Shown piece by piece: positions 1 to 9,622 of a stretch of DNA of 64,000 nt (its first letter is position 1; each line of letters starts with the position of its first letter). The notes beneath the pieces were generated by a model. The model had not been told where the DNA came from and did no database searches. It saw only the letters and a list, made by a program, of their open reading frames with translations. The DNA comes from Streptomyces sp. KMM 9044. GTDB lineage: Bacteria > Actinomycetota > Actinomycetes > Streptomycetales > Streptomycetaceae. The position numbers were made by a program, and so were the translations under genes. The stretch spans positions 7,130,001 to 7,194,000 of the forward strand of contig NZ_CP113910.1 in assembly GCF_024701375.2 (NCBI RefSeq), given 5' to 3'.

Positions 1-215
1 ACGACCTCCTCGCGCGGGACACCGGCGCGGGCCACGGCACGGCCGACACCCGTCTCGTTGCGGTAGTTCGTCGCCGTGTCGACAAGGCGGTAACCCATCT
101 CCAGGGCTTCGGCCACGGACTGCTCGGCCTGCGCGTCGTCCATCGGCCAGGTGCCGAGACCGAGAGCGGGGATCGTCGTGCCGTCGTTGAGTGGGTGGTT
201 CGGGATGCTGATCAC
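1..215 (-). CDS. Aldo/keto reductase, N-terminal part (runs off the window)
   Basis: Only the first 71 or so residues are present, read leftwards from a GTG at 215; a GGAAGG ribosome site lies just upstream. The translation has the family's opening: the strand motif [11 protein letters not shown], then a helix ending in [14 protein letters not shown], which is the first TIM-barrel strand with the catalytic Asp (Asp-Thr-Ala) and the region leading to the catalytic Tyr. The family reduces aldehydes and ketones with NADPH in the cytosol. It is divergent from the dioxygenase gene at 363, so the 147 bp between them must hold both promoters. The specific substrate cannot be told from this fragment. 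Confidence 0.85.
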   Translation of the reverse strand, partial: MISIPNHPLNDGTTIPALGLGTWPMDDAQAEQSVAEALEMGYRLVDTATNYRNETGVGRAVARAGVPREEV

Positions 216-362
216 GAGGGGACCTTCCCGTTTGACAGTGTCGTTCTCCTCCAGCCTCACCGACCGGGGGGTCAACGATCAACCCGACGGGCGGGCCGGA
301 CGGACGGCACGGACGTGTCCGAACCGGCGCAGGCCGGGGGCGGACCGACGAAGGGGGCACAC

Positions 363-1388
363 ATGACGACGGGCGGGAGCGACGTGGACGGCACGAAGGG
401 CGCCGGGCAGGACACGGGCGGGGAGCGGCGCACGGGGGTGGCGCCCGACACGGGTACGGGCATCGAGGTGCGTCCGGTCGCCGGGCACATCGGCGCCGAG
501 ATCACCGGTGTCGACCTCGCCGCCGAGCCCACAGACGCCGTGATCGCCGTCGTCCGGGCGGCGGTGCTGCGCTGGAAGGTGGTGTTCTTCCGCGGGCAGC
601 GCCTGGATCACGCCGGGCATGTGGCACTGGCCCGGCGGTTCGGCGAGCCGGTCGTCCTGCCCCGGCGGGGCAAGGCTTCACCCCCCGGCTTCCCGGAGAT
701 CGAGACGACCGCCGACCGGCTGGAGCTCGGCGGACGGTTCGGAATGGAGCACGACGAATGGCTGCGGCGGCGCCGCCACACCCTGCTGCGCGGCTGGCAC
801 TGCGACCACGGTGCCCGGATCGACCCGCCCGCCGCGACGATCCTGCGCGCGGAGGCCGCGCCGCCCTACGGCGGTGACACCACATGGTCGAACCTGGCCG
901 CCGCCTACGCCGGACTGTCCGCCCCGGTAAAAGAGTTCGCCGACAGGCTGCGCGCCGAGCACCGGCTGGGGGTCGGCTACCAGCCCCGGCCCGGCGACGA
1001 CGCCTACGTGCGTCACCTGCTGGACCACCAGACCGCCACAGAGCACCCCCTGGTGCGGGTCCACCCGGAGACGGGGGAGCGGGTGCTGTTCGTCAACGGC
1101 TACTACGTGGAGCAGATCACCGGACTGTCCCGGTCCGAGAGCCGGTCGGTCCTGGAGATGCTGCTCGAGCAGGCGACCCGGCCCGAGTACACGGTGCGTT
1201 TCCGGTGGGAGCCGGGCAGCGTGGCGTTCTGGGACAACCGCGCCACCATTCACCTCGCGCCCGGTGACACCGCCCACCTCGACCACCCGCGGATCATGCA
1301 CCGGGTGATGCTCGCCGGCGGCGTACCGGTCGGGACCGACGGCCGCCTCTCGGAGCCGATCACCGGGTCCGTCCCCGGACGCTGGTGA
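363..1388 (+). CDS. TauD/TfdA-family Fe(II)/2-oxoglutarate dioxygenase
   Basis: 341 residues, beginning at the ATG that follows an AAGGGGG ribosome site; the open frame extends further upstream but without family similarity. The N-terminal 45 residues are low-complexity Gly/Asp/Thr. The double-stranded beta-helix core follows. The iron facial triad is visible as H146 and D148 in GWHCDH and the distal H297 in DNRATIH, and R314 in RIMHR would bind 2-oxoglutarate. Enzymes of this family hydroxylate small organic acids such as taurine, alkyl sulfates or amino-acid derivatives. No sulfonate transporter or sulfur gene is adjacent, so taurine is not implied. The gene converges with the metallophosphoesterase, with 44 bp between the stop codons. 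Confidence 0.88.
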   Translation: MTTGGSDVDGTKGAGQDTGGERRTGVAPDTGTGIEVRPVAGHIGAEITGVDLAAEPTDAVIAVVRAAVLRWKVVFFRGQRLDHAGHVALARRFGEPVVLPRRGKASPPGFPEIETTADRLELGGRFGMEHDEWLRRRRHTLLRGWHCDHGARIDPPAATILRAEAAPPYGGDTTWSNLAAAYAGLSAPVKEFADRLRAEHRLGVGYQPRPGDDAYVRHLLDHQTATEHPLVRVHPETGERVLFVNGYYVEQITGLSRSESRSVLEMLLEQATRPEYTVRFRWEPGSVAFWDNRATIHLAPGDTAHLDHPRIMHRVMLAGGVPVGTDGRLSEPITGSVPGRW

Positions 1389-1436
1389 CCGGTCGGCCGG
1401 CCCCTGCCCGGTACCCCGCGCCTGAGAGCCGGTCAC
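1385..1436. terminator. Weak convergent hairpin between dioxygenase and metallophosphoesterase
   Basis: GTGACCGG at 1385-1392 is the exact inverse of CCGGTCAC at 1429-1436, with a long GC-rich loop. It spans the gap between two convergent stop codons. The stem is only 8 bp, so the call is tentative. Confidence 0.3.
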
Positions 1437-2938
1437 GTCAGAGGGATGGTCACCTCGTCCTCGACCGGCGGGGCGACTTCCTGAGCGAGGTTGCCGGTGG
1501 CGGCGTGGCAGCGCAACCGGATCGCGTCCGGGCCCACGTCCAGCCGCAGGAAGCACTTGAAGAACGGCGGCGTGTAGGTGGCCGAGCCGGGCGAGAGCAA
1601 CTGCGTGTAGGCCGTGCGCACGGGCAGCCTGAACCGCTTGCCCCGCTCGGGCCGGCGGCCGGTCCCGAGCAGCCCGGCGACCAGCCGCACGCGCCGGGTG
1701 ACCCGGGCCGGCGTGCTCGACAGGCGGGTGGGGCCGATGCCGAGACGCTCGGCGATCACGGCCGTCGCCTCGGCCTCGGTCAGGGTGAAGAAGCGGCGCA
1801 GCCGCGTCCGGCGCGCGTAGAGCGCGCCGTAGAAAGCGAGGGAGTCGCCGCGCAGCGGGTAGCAGCGGAAGTCCTGCTCGGTGACGCCGGCGACATCGAC
1901 GCGCGGGATGGTGTGGGTGGCGTGCGTGAAGGCGCCGCCACCGCCCGCCACCACGTACTGGAGGGTGCGGCCGTCGTCCAGGTGGACCGGATAACGCTGG
2001 TAGTTGTGGATGTCACCGCCGATCGCGGCCACATAGTGGTGGGCCGGGTCCCGGACGATGTCGTCGACCGTTCCCCCGCCCTCGACGGGACAGGGACGGT
2101 GCGCGCCGTCCACGTACAGCGGCGAGCCGGTCACGAGGATCTTCGGGCGCGGCCCCCGGGACACCTCGCGCAGCCATGCTCCCTGCTCGGCGTCGAGGGT
2201 TCCCAGCAGACCGGTGTCGATGCCTATGATCCGCACCGGCCCCGCGTCGATCGCCCAGTACGGGCCCGGCTGCACCGCCTGCTGCTCCGGGTCGGACCGC
2301 AACTTCCCTGCTTCGGCAAGGCGCCGGCCGTCACCGGGGCGCGGCCGGTGCCACAGCAGGGAGCGAAGCCAGGCCCGGGTGAGGGGGCGCGGTGCGGGCT
2401 CGGGCGGCAGGGGAGGGGCGCCGTCGCAGAAGACGCGCATGAACCCGTCGAGATCCTCGTACCAGTCGTGGTTGCCGGGTATCGCGTAGATGGGCGCCCT
2501 GTAGTCCTGGTACGGGCGGAAGAACTTGTCGCCGTAGTCGTCGACGCTGCCCACGGGATAGATCACGTCGCTGGCCAGCACGGTGAACGCGGTGTCCCGG
2601 CCCTCCTTCAACAACCCCGGCACGACGGCGTACTGGGGCTCGCCGCCCTCGCCGGTGTCGCCGATGACGAGGAAGGAGAACCGGTCCGGGCCGTCGTGCC
2701 GGATCACCTTGTCGGCGGGTGCGCCGGCCGCCGTCCGCCGGGCCACCCACCGGCTGCGGGTGCGGCCCGTCGGGTCCCCGAGCCAGGAGGCGAGAACTCC
2801 GTTGCGGGCGGCCCACAGCATGCGCGGGTCGAACCAGGAGATCTTCTCGGCCTCGGACGGCAACAGCCGCCGGTACTCACCCCGTTGCGCCGGGCCCCAG
2901 CCGGCGCCCTCGGCCGTGTCGCGTGAAGAGTCTGACAT
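1433..2938 (-). CDS. Metallophosphoesterase (calcineurin-like)
   Basis: 501 residues from the ATG at 2938. The open frame extends 82 codons further upstream but that part is Arg/Pro-rich and lacks similarity. Metal-binding motifs of the calcineurin-like fold are in order: FLVIGDTGEGG (about residue 75), then a diverged second block, IPGNHDWYED (about residue 140) and GGDIHNYQRYP (about residue 310). The protein is longer than simple phosphoesterases; the C-terminal 150 residues have no recognised domain. It would hydrolyse phosphomonoesters or diesters with a two-metal centre, and there is no obvious signal peptide. It lies 217 bp downstream of the YciO-type gene on the same strand and probably has its own promoter. 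Confidence 0.82.
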   Translation of the reverse strand: MSDSSRDTAEGAGWGPAQRGEYRRLLPSEAEKISWFDPRMLWAARNGVLASWLGDPTGRTRSRWVARRTAAGAPADKVIRHDGPDRFSFLVIGDTGEGGEPQYAVVPGLLKEGRDTAFTVLASDVIYPVGSVDDYGDKFFRPYQDYRAPIYAIPGNHDWYEDLDGFMRVFCDGAPPLPPEPAPRPLTRAWLRSLLWHRPRPGDGRRLAEAGKLRSDPEQQAVQPGPYWAIDAGPVRIIGIDTGLLGTLDAEQGAWLREVSRGPRPKILVTGSPLYVDGAHRPCPVEGGGTVDDIVRDPAHHYVAAIGGDIHNYQRYPVHLDDGRTLQYVVAGGGGAFTHATHTIPRVDVAGVTEQDFRCYPLRGDSLAFYGALYARRTRLRRFFTLTEAEATAVIAERLGIGPTRLSSTPARVTRRVRLVAGLLGTGRRPERGKRFRLPVRTAYTQLLSPGSATYTPPFFKCFLRLDVGPDAIRLRCHAATGNLAQEVAPPVEDEVTIPLT

Positions 2939-3155
2939 CGGAGCACCGTAACAACGGTGCCGCGGGCGGCCGGGGAGCGGGTGCGGGCAACGGGTGCGGT
3001 CAGTGGCACGCCCCGGACCCGGCACTTCGGCCCTGTCCGGTTCAATACGGTGCAAGGAGGGATTCTTCGTGTCATCCTGCGCCCACCCCGGCACGTGCGT
3101 CACCGCTCCCGCGGATCCTCGCGGCCCGTATACGGGACAGCCCGCCGTGTCACCG

Positions 3156-3776
3156 TTACTCGAACCGCGAGGTGTCGCCCGCACCCCGCCGTACGATTTC
3201 GGCCTCGCCGCCCGAGAAGTCGATCACCGTGGTCGGCTCGGTGCCGCACTCCCCGGAGTCGAGCACCGCATCCACCACGTGGTCGAGCCGGTCCTTGATC
3301 TCCCAGCCCTGGGTCATCGGCTCGTCCTCGCCGGGCAGCAGCAGGGTGCTGGACAGCAGGGGCTCACCCAGCTCCGCGAGCAGTGCCTGGGTGACCACGT
3401 GCTCGGGGATGCGCACGCCGACGGTCTTCTTCTTCGGATGCTGGAGCATGCGGGGCACCTCCTTCGTCGCGGGCAGGATGAACGTGTAGCTGCCCGGCGT
3501 GGACGCCTTGACCGCGCGGAACACGTCGTTGTCGATGTGTACGAACTGGCCGAGCTGAGCGAAGTCCCGGCACACCAGGGTGAAGTGGTGCCGGTCGTCC
3601 AGCTTGCGGATGGTACGGATCCGGGTGATGCCCTCCCGGCTGCCGAGCCGGCAGCCGAGCGCGTAACAGGAGTCCGTGGGATACGCGATCAGGGCGTCGT
3701 CGCGGATGCTCGCGGCGACCTGGGAGATGATGCGCGGCTGCGGATTGTCGGGGTGAACGTCGAAGTACTTCGCCAT
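3156..3776 (-). CDS. YciO/Sua5/YrdC-family protein (L-threonylcarbamoyladenylate synthase-like)
   Basis: 206 residues from the ATG at 3776. The family signature is clear: ALIAYPTDSCYALGC near residue 30, the Lys/Arg-rich RIRTIRKLDDRHHF segment, and SSTLLLPGE near residue 145. True TsaC/Sua5 enzymes make threonylcarbamoyl-AMP for the universal tRNA t6A37 modification. This shorter protein, with a Lys-rich HPKKKTVGVRIPEH stretch and no Sua5 extension, is closer to the YciO branch, whose physiological role is less settled. It stands alone between the metallophosphoesterase and the broken regulator. Confidence 0.85.
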   Translation of the reverse strand: MAKYFDVHPDNPQPRIISQVAASIRDDALIAYPTDSCYALGCRLGSREGITRIRTIRKLDDRHHFTLVCRDFAQLGQFVHIDNDVFRAVKASTPGSYTFILPATKEVPRMLQHPKKKTVGVRIPEHVVTQALLAELGEPLLSSTLLLPGEDEPMTQGWEIKDRLDHVVDAVLDSGECGTEPTTVIDFSGGEAEIVRRGAGDTSRFE

Positions 3777-4045
3777 TCACCGAGCTTATGCCGACCGCAC
3801 GGCAGGACCCCACACGCCCGGCCGGGGCGGGGCCGTGCCCAGGGCACCTGCCGTGGCCGGGAGCGGCCCGGGTGTCGGCGGTGTGTCCGAGGTGTGCCGA
3901 CACGGTGCAGGGTTTTCCCGTCACCCCGTCCGTCCGGGACGAGCTTGCCGCATCCGTGGGGTAACGTCCGGGACCGGGCCGAAGAGGCCAGGCGCACGAG
4001 GGGAAGACCGAGGGGGCAGCCCGTAAGGACGGAATCCCGGGGCCG

Positions 4046-5651
4046 GTGACGGCGGCCGGGTGGGCGCAGGAACTGCTGGAACATCTGCGGCCGGCGGGAC
4101 GCGACGTCCGCAGGGTCGTCGACTGGCCCGCCGTCACCGTGCACGGGGCGGTGGCGCTCCGGGACGACACCGGCACGCTTGTCGCCGGGACCGGGCTGGT
4201 GCTGGACGAGGACCTGGTCTCCGACGTCACCTCCGGCCGGATCGCCTCCGCCGCCTGGGAGGACGCCGGGCGGCTACCTGCACCTGGTGAAGGTCGGGCA
4301 CCCCGCCCGGACCTGGAGCCCGCCGATGAACAAGTGACCTGCTTACAGCGCCTTGTGGCGATCCGGCCAGCAATGTGACCTTGTGGAACACGCTACTTAT
4401 TCTCCGCCGGCCCCCTGGGCACTGGCCGTCTCCCGGAACGCCCCGTTCGGCCGGAACGGCGCCGATGTCGTCACACACACTGTCCAGGTGATCGAGCTGC
4501 TGCTGACCGCGGGTGAGACCACCGCGGCCGGGCAGCGGCTGCGCCGCGCCAGCGCCGACCTGCGGCTGGCGATCCTCCAGCTGCTCATGGTCGAGGACAC
4601 CGTCGCCGCCCGCAGGGTGGCCGCGAGGCTCCGGCCGGGCCTGCTCGAGGCCGCACCGCGTGTGTCTACGTCGCCGAGTCCGAGCCCGCCCGCCGCGACC
4701 GCCTCGCCGAGGAGTGCCTGGACACCACCGGGGAGAAGGCCCTGGTCGTGCGGTGCCCGGCGATGGACGGGTACGTGATCGTCGTCAGCCCTCGCGAGGC
4801 GACCGCCGGCGATCTGAAGTCCCTGGTCGAACGGCATCCGGATACCTTCCTCGGCGGCAGCGTCCGGCAGAGTCTCGCCCGGACCGCCACCGCGTACGGG
4901 CAGGCCGCCAGCGTCCTCGCCGTGGCGCACTTCCGCCCGGACAAGACGGCGGTGTACGCCGAACGCACCCGTCCCGAGCGGTTGATGGACCCGGCGGCGC
5001 TCCGTGGCTGGACGGCCCGGCTGCTGGGGGCCCCTGGACGCCGTGCCGCACCACACCCGTGCCGAGTTCCTCGCCACCACCCGCCTCGGCCCGGAGTTCA
5101 CCGCCGTCAACACGGAGAAGATCCTCGGGGTGAGCCGCAACGTGGTGCGTGCCCGTATGGAATGCGTCGAGAACGTGCTGGGCACCGACTTCGACGACGT
5201 CACCGCCCGCGCCGTCGTGCATCTGGCGCTGCACGCCCAGTTCAACCTTCAGGACACACAGGCGGGCAGTGCTTCCGAGGTGTCGTCCGTCACCGGACTC
5301 GCACCCCTGGTGTCCGGACCCGCCGTCCGTGCCTGGGCGGGGGAACCGCTGGAACGTCTGGACCAGGACACCCGCCCCCTGCGCACCTGGATCGCCGCCG
5401 GCGGCAACGCCGAGCGGGCCGCGCAGCTCCTGGGTGTCCACACGCAGACCGTGCGTGAGCACGTGCGCAGCGCCGAGCCGGTCCTGGAGCGCCAGTTGCT
5501 GGCCGCAGGCACCGGTCTGTACGAGGTCGTGCTCGCCCACCCGGCCCTGGGAGACCTGGGGACACCGGTGTCCCCGGGGGGCCGTGTCCACGCACCCATC
5601 AGAGTGAACGACGGTCCGCCGCGCCTGTTGCGACCGGCTCGCGCGGGGTGA
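4046..5651 (+). pseudogene. PucR-like helix-turn-helix regulator, broken by at least three frameshifts
   Basis: The relic reads through four segments of one protein. The N-terminus starts at GTG 4046 and includes HLRPAGRDVRRVVDWPA up to about 4270. A +1 shift leads to YLHLVKVGHPA, which then meets a TGA at 4336. After a poorly conserved, AT-richer patch (about 4330-4405) the sequence resumes with the conserved VVTHTVQVIELLL helix. A one-base deletion near 4665 and a +1 shift in the G5C4 run near 5035 follow. The last segment (5050-5651) is intact and ends with a PucR-type HTH, LRTWIAAGGNAERAAQ. Some of these lesions could be sequence errors, but the internal stop and unrelated patch support real decay. 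It was probably a transcription factor with an N-terminal sensory part. Confidence 0.75.
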
Positions 5652-5664
5652 AACGGGTCGTACC

Positions 5665-5690
5665 GGACTCAGTTGTGCACGACTGAGTCC
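5665..5690 (+). terminator. Terminator-type hairpin after the PucR-like relic
   Basis: GGACTCAGT (5665-5673) and ACTGAGTCC (5682-5690) form a perfect 9-bp stem with an 8-nt loop, 13 bp after the stop codon. No T-tract follows, as is usual in Streptomyces. Confidence 0.65.
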
Positions 5691-6143
5691 CGCAGCCGTC
5701 GCAGCGGGCACCGGTACTATGCACAGCCGCGTCGCCCTTCACATGGGTTCGTGGTGCCGCGGGAGCACGACCGGAACGGGGGACCGGTCGCGCTCCCGCG
5801 CGACGCGTACCCCCACGGCGCCTGCCGGGTCCACTCCGCCGCTTCGAGCCGCTGCTCCGAGTCGCCGGTCCGGGTGATGCACGGCAGCATGGCCCTCGTA
5901 CGCATGCTGCGGCGGGAGGTGCGCGAGGCGCATGCTTCCGCCGTCCGGCGGCGGACGTTTCAGTGAGCGGGCCACCGACGTGTGAACGACCGCGTGGTTT
6001 CCGCGACACCGGGGACACCGGGATGGGGCCACGGGCTGCCGGGACGCCGGAGCACCGCGCCGTCCACGGTGACCGGCCCGTGGCCGCGCGCCACCGTGCC
6101 CCGGCCCGCCACCAGTCATGAGCAGCCGAAGGAGTCCACGATC
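5691..6143. other. Intergenic region before the catalase; no supported gene
   Basis: About 450 bp between the hairpin at 5665-5690 and the catalase start. Short open frames occur on both strands, but none has a ribosome site with a recognisable product. The region should contain the catalase promoter; no specific operator was recognised. Confidence 0.4.
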
Positions 6144-7802
6144 ATGACGGACGTTCCGAACCGGGGTTCCGCTCCGGGCGACGACCGCAAGGTACTCACC
6201 AACCGGCAGGGTCATCCGGTCCACGACAACCAGAACCAGCGCACGGTCGGCGCCCGCGGGCCCGCCACGCTGGAGAACTACCAGTTCCTGGAGAAGATCA
6301 GCCACTTCGACCGGGAACGTATTCCCGAGCGCGTGGTGCACGCACGCGGGGTGACTGCGTTCGGCTACTTCGAGGCGTACGGGACCTGGGGCGACGAACC
6401 GGTCAGCCGCTACACCCGCGCCAAGCTGTTCCAGGAGCGCGGCAAACGCACGGACCTGGCTGTCCGGTTCTCCACCGTCATCGGCGGCCGCGACTCCGCC
6501 GAAACGGCCCGCGACCCGCGCGGCTTCGCCGTGAAGTTCTACACCGAGGAGGGCAACTGGGACCTCGTCGGCAACAACCTGGGTGTCTTCTTCATCCGGG
6601 ACGCGATCAAGTTCCCGGACGTCATCCACGCACTCAAGCCCGACCCGGTCACCTTCGAGCAGCAGCCGCGGCGCATCTTCGACTTCATGTCGCAGACGCC
6701 CGAAAGCATGCACATGCTGATCAACCTGTTCAGTCCGCGTGGAATCCCCGCGGACTACCGGCACATGCAGGGCTTCGGCGTGAACACGTACAAGTGGGTC
6801 AACGCCGGGGGCGAGACCAAGCTGGTCAAGTACCACTGGATGCCGAAACCGGGCGTCCGCTCCATGACCGAGGAGGACGCCGCGAACGTCCAGGCCGCCT
6901 CCCTCGGCCACGCCACCAAGGACCTCTACGAGGCGGTGGGGCGCGGCGAGCACCCCGAGTGGGAGCTGCTCGTCCAGATGATGGACGACCACGACCACCC
7001 GGAGCTGGACTTCGACCCGCTCGACGACACCAAGACCTGGCCCGAGCAGGACTTCCCGCCGAAGCCGGTCGGCAAGATGGTGCTCGACCGGATGCCGGAG
7101 AACTACTTCGCCGAGAACGAACAGATCTCCTTCGGCACCGGTGTCCTCGTCGACGGCCTGGACTTCTCCGACGACAAGATGCTCGTCGGCCGGACCTTCT
7201 CCTACAGCGACACACAGCGCCACCGCGTGGGTCCGAACTACCTCCAGTTGCCCGTCAACCAGGCCAAGGCCGCCGAGGTACGCACCAACCAGCGGGACGG
7301 TCAGATGACCTACCGCGTGGACGCGGCCGGAGAGAACCCCGAGGTCACCTACGAACCGTCGATCACCGGCGGCCTGCGCGAGGCCCTGGAGCCGTCGCAC
7401 GACGAGCAGGGACCGGAGATCCGGGGCTGGCTCACCCGCAAGCGGATTCCGCGTGCCAACGACTACCAGCAGGCGGGCCAGCGCTATCTGCTCCTCGAGG
7501 ACTGGGAGCGCGACGACCTGGTCAAGAACTTCGTCAACCTGATCTCCCAGTGCGACCGGGCGGTGCAGGAGCGCATGGTGTGGCATTTCCTGCTCGTCGA
7601 GAACGACCTCGGCCGCAGGGTCGGCGACGGGCTCGGCATCGCCCCGAACGATGTCGCGGGCCTGGAACCCCTCGCGGGCCAGGACCTGACCGACGAGGAC
7701 CGCAAGCGGCTCGCCAACCTGGGCGACAACCCGCCGCGCGACGTGCGGGGACTCACCATGACCCACTGTGTCCCCAACGAACGGCATGTGGTGAACCGCT
7801 GA
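6144..7802 (+). CDS. Monofunctional haem catalase
   Basis: 552 residues from the ATG at 6144, preceded by GAAGGAG; the open frame upstream of it is not catalase-like. It converts hydrogen peroxide to water and oxygen. All key residues are visible: catalytic H66 in [12 protein letters not shown], the distal-pocket Asn at 144/145 in DLVGNN, and the proximal haem ligand Y354 in [16 protein letters not shown]. The C-terminal 60 residues form the short extension of small-subunit clade 3-type enzymes rather than the flavodoxin-like domain of large catalases. The usual VGNNTPVFF reads VGNNLGVFF here, a minor change outside the catalytic Asn. It is flanked by hairpins on both sides, so it is a single-gene transcript. 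Confidence 0.95.
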   Translation: MTDVPNRGSAPGDDRKVLTNRQGHPVHDNQNQRTVGARGPATLENYQFLEKISHFDRERIPERVVHARGVTAFGYFEAYGTWGDEPVSRYTRAKLFQERGKRTDLAVRFSTVIGGRDSAETARDPRGFAVKFYTEEGNWDLVGNNLGVFFIRDAIKFPDVIHALKPDPVTFEQQPRRIFDFMSQTPESMHMLINLFSPRGIPADYRHMQGFGVNTYKWVNAGGETKLVKYHWMPKPGVRSMTEEDAANVQAASLGHATKDLYEAVGRGEHPEWELLVQMMDDHDHPELDFDPLDDTKTWPEQDFPPKPVGKMVLDRMPENYFAENEQISFGTGVLVDGLDFSDDKMLVGRTFSYSDTQRHRVGPNYLQLPVNQAKAAEVRTNQRDGQMTYRVDAAGENPEVTYEPSITGGLREALEPSHDEQGPEIRGWLTRKRIPRANDYQQAGQRYLLLEDWERDDLVKNFVNLISQCDRAVQERMVWHFLLVENDLGRRVGDGLGIAPNDVAGLEPLAGQDLTDEDRKRLANLGDNPPRDVRGLTMTHCVPNERHVVNR

Positions 7803-7832
7803 GCGTTCCCCGGATCAGGCGGTACTGCGGTA

Positions 7833-7870
7833 CGGCGTGCACCAGTGACGGAATCCGCTGGTGCACGCCG
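7833..7870 (+). terminator. Strong hairpin terminator after the catalase
   Basis: CGGCGTGCACCAG (7833-7845) pairs perfectly with CTGGTGCACGCCG (7858-7870), giving a 13-bp stem and 12-nt loop 31 bp after the catalase stop. Confidence 0.8.
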
Positions 7871-8020
7871 GCGTGTTCGCGGCTGCCGCCGGTGAGGCCT
7901 CGTGGCGGTGTCCCGGTTTGCTCCCCCAAGGCCCGACATTTGCCCCGGCTCGTCACGCGGGACGGTGAAAACGTCCCGCCCACCGATCGAAAGGGCTGGT
8001 GGCGGGGGACCACTCGGGTC

Positions 8021-8344
8021 ATGACCAGTGCATCGTTCTCCAGAACCCTCACCCTGCCGGCCTCCGTGTGCGACCAGGCCGCACAGCACCTGGAGCTGGC
8101 CGCCAAACGGACCGTCGACGGGGCCGGAATCCCGTTGAAGGCGTTCCGCGCGGCGGCCGACAGCGACTACACTTTCCCCGTCGCCGTGGTGGAACAGGCC
8201 GCCGCCTGCCTGCTCGTCCTGGCCACCGAAACGGCGCAGACGGTACGGCCCTCGGCGCTGCGCGCCACCATCAGCGTTGCCCTGAGCCTGCGCGACGCCG
8301 CCCAGGCGGTGCACCGCCCCGCGCTCACCACTCGGCTCTGGTGA
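8021..8344 (+). CDS. Small hypothetical protein
   Basis: 107 residues from ATG 8021, with a GGGGGAC element 12 bp upstream. The third-position GC bias is strong. The sequence is alpha-helical and Ala-rich, with a central hydrophobic stretch (VVEQAAACLLVLATETAQ) too polar to be a sure membrane helix. No family was recognised. It follows the catalase terminator and is probably transcribed alone. Confidence 0.6.
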   Translation: MTSASFSRTLTLPASVCDQAAQHLELAAKRTVDGAGIPLKAFRAAADSDYTFPVAVVEQAAACLLVLATETAQTVRPSALRATISVALSLRDAAQAVHRPALTTRLW

Positions 8345-8940
8345 GGCCGCCGGGCCCGTACGGCGCCCGCCGCGGCACGGGGCCGCCGCCGACGCCGGAC
8401 GGGTGACGCGGAGCAGGGTGTCAGAGGCGCTGTCACAGGACCGGCGTACCGGCGGGCGTCGTCGAGTGGCCGGTGGCCCTGACCTGCGCTGCCGTGGCCT
8501 GGCTCACCCCGCCACGCCCCGGCGGTCACCCGGCCACCGCGACACCGAACGGTGGCGCCCCGGCCGACGGGAACGAACAGCACCGCACACGTGCCGGGGC
8601 CGCGACCGGCGACGACCGCGGCCCCGTGGCCGAGCCCTCCGCGGACCGGGGACCCGGCGACCGGCTGAACCCCTCCCGTCACCGGCCCGAACCGGCGGGC
8701 TCCCCGCACGCGAACAGCCCGCCAAGGTGGGCGCCACCGAGACGGTGTCCGCGCTCAGGCAGGTCGCCGAGGCCACCGCGCACCGGCGTACGAGACCTGA
8801 CGGCCGACGTCGGAGGGTGGGCCCGGCCGGCCGCCGTGGTCCTGGGCCGTCCTGGACTCCCGGCCGGGACCGTTCGGCCCGTGCGCCGGGCGGCCGGGTG
8901 GCGGACCCTGGAGAGGTGGCGCGCGAGGAGGTGAGATCCC
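8345..8940. other. Gene-poor stretch of about 600 bp
   Basis: Open frames on both strands are Arg/Pro/Gly-rich shadows. A short plus-frame piece near 8730-8790 (ETVSALRQVAEATAHRR) looks more protein-like, and a hydrophobic VALTCAAVAWL lies at about 8473, but they are in different frames. A decayed small secreted protein is possible; no gene is supported. Confidence 0.35.
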
Positions 8941-9546
8941 ATGGGGAGGACGGGTGGTGCACGACCCCGCAGGGTGTGGCTGTGGCGCTGGCGGAGCAAC
9001 CCGCTGCGGCGCCGCAGCGATCTGATCGAAGCCTGGCTGCTGCTCGCCACCCTCTTTCTCACCCTGTTCGCCGGGGCGGTCACCGGTCTGGCGACGGCGG
9101 GGACGGTGGACCGGTCCCTCGCGGAGCGCAGAGCCCAGTCCCGCGCCGTCCCCGCCGTGCTCGTCGAGGACGCGGCCGACACGCTGCCCTCGCCGGTGAC
9201 CGAGGACGGCAGCGGGGACGACCGCGTATGGGTGAAGGTGCGGTGGGCTGCCCCCGAGGGCACCAGCCGCACGGGCCGGGCCGAGGCCGAACCCGGGGCC
9301 AAGGCGGGCAGCGTGGTCACCGTGTGGACGAACGACGCGGGACGCCTCGTCTCCGAGCCGCCCGGTGGAGCGGACGCGCGGTTCCAGACCGTCATGGCCG
9401 GCCTCACGGCCGCCGCGGCCACCGGGGGAGTGGTCGTGCTCGGCGGATGGTTCGTCCGGTCCCGGACACGGCAGCGGCGCTCGCAGGAGTGGGAGGCCGA
9501 GTGGCGGCTGGTCGAGCCGACGTGGCGCAAGCGGATGACGGGATGA
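8941..9546 (+). CDS. Rv1733c-like membrane protein
   Basis: 201 residues, with a GAGGAGGTGAG ribosome site immediately before ATG 8941. The N-terminus has the family's basic lead, RVWLWRWRSNPLRRRSD, followed by a first membrane helix (about residues 30-54). A soluble outside domain of about 90 residues containing VVTVWTNDAGRLVSEPP comes next, then a second helix (about 150-168) and a charged C-terminal tail. Proteins of this family (named after Mycobacterium Rv1733c) are two-helix membrane proteins of unknown function, often multicopy in Streptomyces and linked to dormancy or stress in mycobacteria. The gene lies downstream of the gene-poor stretch and converges on the methyltransferase. Confidence 0.8.
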   Translation: MGRTGGARPRRVWLWRWRSNPLRRRSDLIEAWLLLATLFLTLFAGAVTGLATAGTVDRSLAERRAQSRAVPAVLVEDAADTLPSPVTEDGSGDDRVWVKVRWAAPEGTSRTGRAEAEPGAKAGSVVTVWTNDAGRLVSEPPGGADARFQTVMAGLTAAAATGGVVVLGGWFVRSRTRQRRSQEWEAEWRLVEPTWRKRMTG

Positions 9547-9622
9547 CGGGATGACGGCCGGCGGGCGAGGCGCGCTGTCGTACGGTCGGCGGAGGGCGGA
9601 CGTCGGCCCACCGGGGCCGTTC

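Noticed and set aside
363..1388. Calling the dioxygenase taurine dioxygenase
   Set aside because: Family residues are present, but there is no sulfonate context and the specificity cannot be read from sequence.
5691..6143. A 97-codon plus-strand frame before the catalase
   Set aside because: It overlaps the hairpin, has no ribosome site and is rich in Arg/Pro/Ser with no recognisable domain.
5739..7787. Minus-strand open frame of about 680 codons over the catalase
   Set aside because: The plus strand encodes a complete catalase with all catalytic residues; the antisense frame is a by-product of third-position GC.
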